Origin: Bacillota bacterium
GTDB lineage: Bacteria; Bacillota; Clostridia; Christensenellales; Aristaeellaceae
Length of the DNA stretch: 27,537 nucleotides
Assembly (NCBI GenBank): GCA_023411175.1
Contig: JAEYPB010000033.1
Coordinates: 1-27,537, forward strand
Direction: 5' to 3'
The notes beneath the pieces are model-generated. The model was given only the letters and a program-made list of their open reading frames with translations. It made no database searches and was not told where the DNA came from. Position numbers and translations under genes: made by a program. Of this stretch, positions 21,701-27,537 are shown one piece after another (position 1 is the stretch's first letter; each line of letters opens with the position of its first letter).

Positions 21701-22957
21701 TTACTCGCCCGCGATGAAGATTTCGCGGCGCACAGCCGCTTCGTCGTCGAACTTGGTGGCCGTCATGCGGCTGATGCCGCGCACCTCGATGGAGTTTTTC
21801 CGGAAGGCTTCGCCGCCGATGTCGGTCGAGGCGATTTCCAGCGGCTGCCGACTGAACAGGGTCGCAAACTGCGCGAAGTCGCCGATGTACATCGGGTGGT
21901 AGTCGCCCTTCGTGGCGCCGACATCCGTCACGACGCGCGTGGGCAGCAGCCAGTTGGGCATCATCCGGACCGGGCGCCCCTTGAGCATCATACCCGTGGC
22001 GCTGGTCGGATCGGGCTGCAGCAGCGGCCTGCCGTCCTCAGCCGTGAGGCCGTCCAGGTAGTTGTAGCCGTTCTGGTTGGTCAGGATCACCGCCATCAGG
22101 CTGTTCTCCGGGTCAAGGCTCACGTTGAGCACCGTCTTGATCTGGGGCAGCACGAGCGTTTTATCGGTGGTGGCGATGTTCGACGCCACCAGCGTTTCCA
22201 GCTTCGCACGCAGCAAAAGGTTCTCGGTGATGATCTGTTTCTTGGCGTACCAGCCGGCGAGGTAGCTGAACAGGTTGGCGTCCTCGTCATTCGCCAGCTC
22301 GCGGCTGACGGGGATCAAGAGGCCGAAAGTCGAAAGCGCGAAGTCCACACGGACAAAGGCGGGCTGGTCGTCCATCGGGATGCCAAGGTCGGGAATCTCA
22401 CTGGACAGCAGCGTCATGCCCGTGGTCGGGGCCTTGTCCATGATGCGCCAGCCCTTGGAGCTGCTGGTCGGCTCGACGTTGAAAAGGTCCGCCAGCGGGT
22501 TGAGCGCCTTGCGCTTCTCCCGAATCTGCGTATCCAGGTCTTCGGGCACCAGGAAGCCGCCGTCCTCGCCCGCGGGATCGCCGCCGCCGATGGTCAGCGC
22601 GTCGTAGAGCACCTTGGTCTTTTCGTCGGTCATGGGTCGGCTGGGGTGTGCGCCGGTGCGGATCGCCCGCGCGAAGGCCCGCGCGTACTCATTCGACTTG
22701 CGCATGGCCTTGAGGCTCTTTTCCTGGCCGGGGTCGGTCGCGTCGGGGAGGGTGGAAACACCCTCCTTGTACTGCGCGTCGTAGGACGCCTGCAGGGCGG
22801 AAAAACGGGCCTGCATGTCGGCCATATCGGCCTGCTGCTTCTGCAGGTCGGCCATCGGGGTGTTGCCATCCGCCGCGGCGGCGGAGAGCTTGACGGCGGC
22901 GGCGCGAATCTTCGCGCCCAGCTCGCGGATGCTGTTCTGGAGCTCGTTCAGGGTCAT
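21701..22957 (-). CDS. Major capsid protein (HK97 fold) with N-terminal scaffold domain
   Basis: The 418-aa product from ATG 22957. A longer frame begins at 22987 within the protease gene, but AGGAGG lies 8 bases before 22957 and the protein then starts MTLNELQNSIRELGAKIRA. Residues 1 to about 105 are a coiled-coil delta domain that acts as internal scaffold and is removed by the prohead protease. The HK97-fold part begins around GGGDPAGEDGGFLVPEDL. It contains ALSTFGLLIPVSRELANDE and a C-terminal GDFAQFATLFSRQPLEI. It is adjacent to the protease, as usual. Confidence 0.95.
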   Translation of the reverse strand: MTLNELQNSIRELGAKIRAAAVKLSAAAADGNTPMADLQKQQADMADMQARFSALQASYDAQYKEGVSTLPDATDPGQEKSLKAMRKSNEYARAFARAIRTGAHPSRPMTDEKTKVLYDALTIGGGDPAGEDGGFLVPEDLDTQIREKRKALNPLADLFNVEPTSSSKGWRIMDKAPTTGMTLLSSEIPDLGIPMDDQPAFVRVDFALSTFGLLIPVSRELANDEDANLFSYLAGWYAKKQIITENLLLRAKLETLVASNIATTDKTLVLPQIKTVLNVSLDPENSLMAVILTNQNGYNYLDGLTAEDGRPLLQPDPTSATGMMLKGRPVRMMPNWLLPTRVVTDVGATKGDYHPMYIGDFAQFATLFSRQPLEIASTDIGGEAFRKNSIEVRGISRMTATKFDDEAAVRREIFIAGE

Positions 22958-22976
22958 GGACTTATCCTCCTCGTTG

Positions 22977-23816
22977 TTAATATCCATGGTAGATTTGGGC
23001 CATCAAAAGCGCGCGCTGCGCGATCTCCGCACGGCGTGCCGCGTCCTGGTCCGGTTGGGCCGCTCCGGTCATTTGCTGGGCCGCCTGCGCTGCCGCCGCT
23101 GCCTGGCCGTTGAGCCCGGCCTGGATGCCGTCAGTCACCGCCTGACCGATCATGGCGCAGATGGCGCTGGGGCCGTAGCGGCTGGCCTTCATCAGCGTCC
23201 GGGCGGGCTGGGCCGCGGGCTTGCCGTCCTTGCCGTCCTTCCCGGTGGGTTTGGGCGCTTCCTCATAGAGGATGCCGTCCGCGAAGCCCTCGTCGACGGC
23301 GCGCTGCGCGCTCATGTAGGTCTCGGCGGCGAGCATCCCCACGACTTCGTCCCGGCTCTTTCCGGTCTTGGCCGTGTACGCCGCGATCAGCCCCTCGCCG
23401 ACCTCCTTGAGGACGGCGGCCTGGTGCTCCATCTCGCGGGCGTTTCCGGCGGCGAAGGTCCACGGGTCGTGGATCATCATGTAGGCCACCGGCGACATCA
23501 GCACCTCGTCGCCCGCCATGGCGATCACGCTGGCCGCGCTCGCGGCGATGCCAGAGACCTTCACGGTCACCTTCCCCTTGCCGTTTTTGCTGTGCTCGCG
23601 GAGCGCCGTGTAGATCTCCGCGCCGGCAAAGACATCGCCGCCGGGGCTGTTGATGTACACCGTCACGTCGCCGGTCATCGAAAGTCGCTGCCGGAAGCGC
23701 CGGGCTACAACTTGCCCCATCGGACCCCACCAGCTCTCTTCGCTGGCAATCTCACCATCGATGTGCAGTTCGTCGCCGCCACTCGCCTCGTTTTTCAGGA
23801 AATTGTAAAAGCTCAA
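22977..23816 (-). CDS. ClpP-like prohead protease
   Basis: This 279-aa serine protease of the Clp/crotonase fold cleaves the capsid scaffold. Visible are VYINSPGGDVFAG (53-65), the catalytic serine in SGIAASAASVIA (Ser93 by position) and His116 in MMIHDPW. The third catalytic position is not an obvious Asp: the region reads ETYMSA, a common variation in phage members. Residues after about 190 are a Pro/Lys/Ala-rich tail. Its ATG overlaps the portal stop by four bases, so the two are coupled. Confidence 0.93.
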   Translation of the reverse strand: MSFYNFLKNEASGGDELHIDGEIASEESWWGPMGQVVARRFRQRLSMTGDVTVYINSPGGDVFAGAEIYTALREHSKNGKGKVTVKVSGIAASAASVIAMAGDEVLMSPVAYMMIHDPWTFAAGNAREMEHQAAVLKEVGEGLIAAYTAKTGKSRDEVVGMLAAETYMSAQRAVDEGFADGILYEEAPKPTGKDGKDGKPAAQPARTLMKASRYGPSAICAMIGQAVTDGIQAGLNGQAAAAAQAAQQMTGAAQPDQDAARRAEIAQRALLMAQIYHGY

Positions 23817-25072
23817 GTGTTACCTCCTTCCTGGACGGCCCCGCCGCCCTTGCTCGACAGCAGCAGTTCCGGCTGCTGCACCGCGATGCGCAGCGGCAGC
23901 AGGTCACGGCTGCCCATCAGCTCGTTGCCGTTCGGATCAGGCGGCAGGCCTTCACGCTCGCGCACCTCGTTGGGCCGCATCCATCCGCCCCGGACGGCTT
24001 TCTGGTACTTTTCCGCCATCGTGGCCGTGTCGGCGCGGGAGAGCGCGTCCACGTCGAACCGGAATCGATACCCCGCCGCATAGTCCGCTGCGGTCAATAG
24101 CTTCCGGTTGAGCTCCTGCTCCCACTGCGAGACAATGGGCAGGATGGTCAGCTGCAAAAATTCCTGCATCTGCTGCTCCGCCGTGGAGAAGCTGGTGTCC
24201 GTGTAGTCCCCCAAAAGGTGGGGCGGAATGTTGTACACCGTCGCCACCCGGTTGCGCGTGATGCGCTCTACGTCCAGCAGCTGCGCGTTGATGGGGTTTT
24301 GCGAGAAGGTCGTGGCCGTCAGACCACCTTCCAGGATCACGACGCGCTGTCCGCTGCGCTCATAGGCGTCCAGGAAGTCGTCGATGACCCGGTTCCGCTC
24401 CTCGGGGCCCAGGCCAGTGTTGGGCACCGTCAGGAACACGCCGTGGTTGACGCCGTCCAGCTGCCGGAGAGACAGCTCCTTGGTCTGTTTGTCGTAGTCC
24501 AGCGATTCGCAGAGCACGTCGAGCGGGCGGACGCCCTTCTCACCGTTAGCACTCATGTGCCTGACAACGATCAGCTGGAAGCCCGGAAGCTGGTATTGCT
24601 TGCCATCGTCAAGCGTAATCCAATACCACATTTCCTTCGTTTCCGGGTGCCGTTGGGGTCTTACGCGGGTCGGGTCCAGAATGTCCAGGCGCTGCACGGC
24701 GCCCAGCTTGTCCGTCACGATGAGCGCGTAAGCGTTGCCCTCGGTGTTCCGGCAGACCTCCATGGTCTGCAAAAAGCCGAACGGCGTAAAATTGCCGTTC
24801 GGCGCGTAGCCCACCAGGCGCTCCATGGGGTGGCCCGTCTGCAGCTCGTGCCCCTTGTACAGGTGCAGCGGGATGCTGGCCAGGGTGTTGGAGATGCGGC
24901 TGACGGCGGCGTAGATCGCCTCGTTGCCGCGGATCGTGTTGTCCGCCCGCACCCGGACGACGGGCAGCCATCGCCCATGGGCAGCCGGCTTGGTGTTCCT
25001 GGGCACCTCCTTGGGCTTGTCCCTCGCCTTGACCGCGTTCTTTCCCCTCAGGCTAAGTCCCCACACGGGCAT
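23813..25072 (-). CDS. Phage portal protein (HK97 family)
   Basis: The 419-aa product from ATG 25072 forms the dodecameric DNA entry channel. It shows the family features: YAAVSRISNTLASIPLHLY near the N-terminus, LLGDYTDTSFSTAEQQMQEF in the stem region, and IVSQWEQELNRKLL toward the crown. A GTG start at 25105 would add 11 residues. I prefer 25072 because AGGAGG precedes it, although the spacing is only two bases, so initiation may rely on coupling to the terminase (20-base overlap). Confidence 0.93.
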   Translation of the reverse strand: MPVWGLSLRGKNAVKARDKPKEVPRNTKPAAHGRWLPVVRVRADNTIRGNEAIYAAVSRISNTLASIPLHLYKGHELQTGHPMERLVGYAPNGNFTPFGFLQTMEVCRNTEGNAYALIVTDKLGAVQRLDILDPTRVRPQRHPETKEMWYWITLDDGKQYQLPGFQLIVVRHMSANGEKGVRPLDVLCESLDYDKQTKELSLRQLDGVNHGVFLTVPNTGLGPEERNRVIDDFLDAYERSGQRVVILEGGLTATTFSQNPINAQLLDVERITRNRVATVYNIPPHLLGDYTDTSFSTAEQQMQEFLQLTILPIVSQWEQELNRKLLTAADYAAGYRFRFDVDALSRADTATMAEKYQKAVRGGWMRPNEVREREGLPPDPNGNELMGSRDLLPLRIAVQQPELLLSSKGGGAVQEGGNT

Positions 25073-26810
25073 ACCCTCCTCTGGCCAATCGCCGGTTCCC
25101 GACACTCACTACACGCACGGAGATTTCCGGCTTCTCCGCGCCCGCCGGGTTCTTCTCCATGTTCAGGCAGTGTCCGCAGAGCCAGGCGATGAAGCCATCG
25201 ATTTTGCGGAATTTATTGCGTTTGGTGGGCATCCAGTTCTTTTTTTCAGCATGCCGGACGTCGCCGGACAGCCGAACGTTGTCGGTGTACCAGGTCAGCA
25301 TCGGATCGTTGTTGGATACCACACTGCCCGCGATCAGCAGTTCCTTGATGTCCTTCATGGGGTCATTGAGCGTCAGCGGCCCTTGCCTGACCACATGGCA
25401 GGCGAAGCCCCGCGCTTCCAGCATCTGCCGAAGCTTGGTGGCGTTGGCCGGGTCGTAGCCAATCCCCATGATCTCGTACTTCTTCGACATGTCGTCAAAC
25501 CACTGGTACACATCCTCCTGCCGGACGTACTCGCCCGGCACGATCGTCAGGTGGCCTTTCAAGGCCAGACCGTAGTAGTCGATCTTCTCCTGATCCAGGT
25601 CAACCTTGCGCTTGGGCACCCAGGAGTGCAGCAGCACAAAGATTCGCCCATCGTCCAGCGGAAATTCCAGTGCCGCCGCCGTGAAGTCTTCGCGGTCAGA
25701 AAGGTCGAAACCGCCGTAACACCGCCGCCCCAGCAGCGCCTCCTCGGGGATCACCGCCTTATTTCTGCGGATCACCTCAGGCTGCACATACTGCAGGTCG
25801 TCGGTGTTGACCATAACGTTCAGCTGCTTGCAGATGAAGTCGGCGCGCTCACTCGGAACCAGTTTGGCGCGCTCCCACTGCTCTTTGAGCTCGTCCATCT
25901 GGAGCAGTACGCCCATGGATGGGTTCGCCTTGATCCACTTGGAGCTGTCCTCCGGATCATCGCCTTCATCAAGCTCCGCGATATAGGCGAACATCCTATC
26001 AGAGACATCGGGCTTGAGATTTCCCAGCATCGCGTCGGTGAAGGTGCCGTAATACTGCGCCAAGGGGCCGTCGATCACGCTGCCCATCGTGGTGATGTAA
26101 ATCACCAGGGGCTGCCGCCGCTTGACCACCTTGCGCTTGATGATGTTCGTCAGTTTGAAATCCCGGTACTCGTGCAGCTCGTCGAATATGGCCATGTGCG
26201 GGTTCAGGCCGTCAAGCCGTCGGCTGTCGCTGGCGCGGCTGCGGATGCTGGCGCTCATGGCGTCGTAGTACACGCCGTCTCGCAGGGGCCTAAAGCGCGG
26301 CGCCAGGAATCGGCTGGCCTTGATCTGCTCGCGGCACTCGTTGAATACAATGCCGGCCTGTTCCTTGCTGTTGGCCAGCAGATAGATGTCCGCGCCGCGC
26401 TCGCCATCTTTGCAGGCGCCGAAAGTCGCATTCCCGGCCAGCAGCGTAGACTTGCCATTGGCGGTGCCGACCACAATCAGCGCTTCGCGATACCGGCGCA
26501 AGCCCGTCTCCTTATGTACCCAGCCGTACAGGTTGCATTCAACGAAACACTGCCACGGCATCAGCACCATGCTGTCGTAATCGCCCTTGGTCGGCGCCAG
26601 AAACCGCTCGATGAATGCGCAGGGCCGGGCGGCTTTTTCCTCGTCGAACTGCCAGAGGAAAGCCGGGTCTTTCTGGCGCTTCAAGTCCTCAAGGAACCGG
26701 CGGCACGCCATCTTGACCTTTTCGCACGCCAGGATGCGCCCCACGTCCACGTTATGCGCGTACCCGTAGCAGCGCTCGAGGATCGTGGGATCAGAAGTCG
26801 CTGAACTCAT
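25053..26810 (-). CDS. Terminase large subunit
   Basis: This 585-aa ATPase and nuclease packages DNA. The ATPase domain has a deviant Walker A GTANGKS at 115-121, Walker B MAIFDELHE with D210-E211, and a coupling motif YITTMG near 240. The nuclease domain starts with GGFDLSDREDF (D369). A later acidic motif is present near GIGYDPANA. The pattern is that of the HK97/Terminase_1 (YmfN-like) group. It overlaps the small subunit gene by 20 bases. Confidence 0.95.
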   Translation of the reverse strand: MSSATSDPTILERCYGYAHNVDVGRILACEKVKMACRRFLEDLKRQKDPAFLWQFDEEKAARPCAFIERFLAPTKGDYDSMVLMPWQCFVECNLYGWVHKETGLRRYREALIVVGTANGKSTLLAGNATFGACKDGERGADIYLLANSKEQAGIVFNECREQIKASRFLAPRFRPLRDGVYYDAMSASIRSRASDSRRLDGLNPHMAIFDELHEYRDFKLTNIIKRKVVKRRQPLVIYITTMGSVIDGPLAQYYGTFTDAMLGNLKPDVSDRMFAYIAELDEGDDPEDSSKWIKANPSMGVLLQMDELKEQWERAKLVPSERADFICKQLNVMVNTDDLQYVQPEVIRRNKAVIPEEALLGRRCYGGFDLSDREDFTAAALEFPLDDGRIFVLLHSWVPKRKVDLDQEKIDYYGLALKGHLTIVPGEYVRQEDVYQWFDDMSKKYEIMGIGYDPANATKLRQMLEARGFACHVVRQGPLTLNDPMKDIKELLIAGSVVSNNDPMLTWYTDNVRLSGDVRHAEKKNWMPTKRNKFRKIDGFIAWLCGHCLNMEKNPAGAEKPEISVRVVSVGNRRLARGGYARVGT

Positions 26811-27159
26811 CGCCGACCACCCCCATGGCCGCCTTGCGGCTGTTGGGCGTCAACCGAAGCTCGGCCAAGTGCTTTCGCTGCTGCTCCGCGTAGGCTCGAA
26901 GCTGCGCCAGGCTCTTATTCTCCTCCCAATACCGCTGTCGCCCATTCGAGCGCTCGCTGCCGATGCCGCGCTTGGCGATGTCCTGTAGCAGCGCCTGCTT
27001 GACCTGCTCTGCCCGCGCAATGTCCGCCACCAGCATTTGGTCGGGGTCGGTCATGCCGCCCTCGCGCATCTCGCAGGCCGCGCATAGGTGGTCGTACATA
27101 TCCACGGCGTTGGTGTCCGTGATCATCTCCATGTGCTTGACCTTCAAAGCCTCGTTCAT
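26791..27159 (-). CDS. Terminase small subunit (P27 family)
   Basis: This 122-aa helical DNA-binding protein recognises the packaging site. The middle part (QMLVADIARAEQVKQALLQD) and the C-terminal RAYAEQQRKHLAELRLTPNS, with a preceding short basic loop, match the P27-type terminase small subunit. Position between HNH nuclease and large terminase is the standard one for cos-packaging siphophages. GGAGGG precedes the ATG. Confidence 0.87.
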   Translation of the reverse strand: MNEALKVKHMEMITDTNAVDMYDHLCAACEMREGGMTDPDQMLVADIARAEQVKQALLQDIAKRGIGSERSNGRQRYWEENKSLAQLRAYAEQQRKHLAELRLTPNSRKAAMGVVGDEFSDF

Positions 27160-27176
27160 CCGACCGTCCCTCCTTC

Positions 27177-27491
27177 CTAAATCTTGATGACGCGCATTTT
27201 GACTCGGCCCTTCTGCTCAGGCTTCGCGCTGTGCCGCTCTGGGTGGTGCTTGTTGTGGCAAGGGTCGCACAGGCTCCTGAGGTTGTCTAGGTCCAGCTTG
27301 AGGTCCGGGCGCTCCTCGATGGATTTCACATGGTGCACCATCGTGGCCCGCCGGGGCTTAACGCCATACCCGGCCTCGAACCGGTCCATGCAGTCGCGGC
27401 ACATGCCCTTGTCGCGCGCCAACGCGGATGCTCGCGCGCGCCGCCAAGCATCGCTATGGTAAAAGGGATTGCTCTTTTTGTAATCCGCCAT
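27177..27491 (-). CDS. HNH endonuclease (packaging-associated)
   Basis: The 104-aa product has the complete HNH core: a CxxC zinc pair (CRDC), VHHVKSIEERPDLKLDLDNL containing the first catalytic histidines, then LCDPCHNKHH with the second zinc pair and the final HNH residues. Such nucleases next to the terminase are needed for cos cleavage and packaging in HK97-like phages, which suggests cohesive-end DNA here. The start at 27491 (MADYKKSNPFYHS) fits the family. Confidence 0.92.
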   Translation of the reverse strand: MADYKKSNPFYHSDAWRRARASALARDKGMCRDCMDRFEAGYGVKPRRATMVHHVKSIEERPDLKLDLDNLRSLCDPCHNKHHPERHSAKPEQKGRVKMRVIKI

Positions 27492-27508
27492 AAGTCCCCC
27501 GAAGAACT

Positions 27509-27530
27509 GCGCCCGGTGTAAGCCGGGCGC
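27509..27530 (-). repeat. Perfect 8-bp hairpin upstream of the HNH gene
   Basis: GCGCCCGG (27509-27516) pairs perfectly with CCGGGCGC (27523-27530) around a 6-base loop. It is just upstream of the HNH gene on the minus strand. No U-tract follows. It may be the terminator stem of the previous gene or part of a packaging-site region; the window ends too soon to tell. Confidence 0.55.
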
Positions 27531-27537
27531 GGGGCCT

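Larger units (their letters stand above)
8385..27537 (-). mobile_element. Siphovirus prophage, late half (packaging, head, tail, lysis); continues beyond the right edge
   Basis: More than twenty consecutive minus-strand genes follow the fixed order HNH, terminases, portal, protease, capsid, connectors, tail, baseplate and lysis, with overlaps or very short gaps. The HK97-type head and TP901/SPP1-type tail parts identify a long-tailed siphophage. Integrase, immunity and replication genes are absent here and should lie to the right. The left limit is either the late terminator or the tRNA fragment at 4635-4679. In the second case the polymerase and DUF4238 genes are also phage cargo. Confidence 0.95.

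Noticed and set aside
24924..26804. 626-codon plus-strand frame
   Set aside because: Antisense of the large terminase and portal genes, both of which have clear catalytic motifs on the minus strand.

Overview
The window looks like a chromosomal segment of a GC-rich, low-motility-signal Firmicute (probably Clostridia). The evidence is strong AGGAGG-type ribosome binding sites, a Bacillus/Clostridia-type LexA box, and a prophage whose proteins resemble those of clostridial siphophages. I cannot name the species from the sequence.

Left arm (1-4634): a 25-codon stub of a response regulator gene lies at the edge. It is followed by a minus-strand ABC uptake operon for a ferric-iron/phosphonate/thiamine-class substrate, in the order ATPase, fused permease, periplasmic-type binding protein. 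The operon has a clear promoter at 4224-4251. A perfect 17-bp bidirectional terminator hairpin (4597-4634) directly abuts the 3' half of a tRNA-Pro(CGG) (4635-4679). That tRNA is cut in its anticodon loop, which is the usual crossover point of tyrosine integrases, so this is probably an attachment site.

Middle (4680-8384): a non-coding stretch holds repeated AAGTGTAA and TATCTGTAAGA words, then a run of palindromes. Next comes an SOS-controlled Y-family DNA polymerase with a small conserved partner gene on the plus strand. An AT-rich DUF4238 gene with its own promoter follows on the minus strand. If the tRNA fragment is the element boundary, all of these genes lie inside the prophage as accessory genes, and the intact tRNA should lie to the right of the window.

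Right (8385-27537): the late half of a siphovirus prophage, transcribed right to left. Packaging: HNH nuclease, small and large terminase. Head: portal, ClpP-like prohead protease, HK97-type capsid. Connectors: an unknown 90-aa protein, gp6-like, gp16-like, HK97 gp10-like and tail terminator. Tail: major tail protein, two tail chaperones, a 1296-aa tape measure with 132-bp internal repeats, Dit, and a Tal/baseplate hub. Distal: a BppU-like receptor-binding protein and two small proteins. Lysis: endolysin, XhlA-like protein and a holin-like membrane protein. Integrase, repressor and replication genes are not present and should lie to the right.

The Tal gene is split by a single in-frame TAG. 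It is the only lesion seen in the module, and it decides whether this prophage can make tails. Perfect hairpins follow the capsid, major tail and second chaperone genes, and a terminator precedes the lysis genes. This suggests built-in control of virion stoichiometry and lysis timing.
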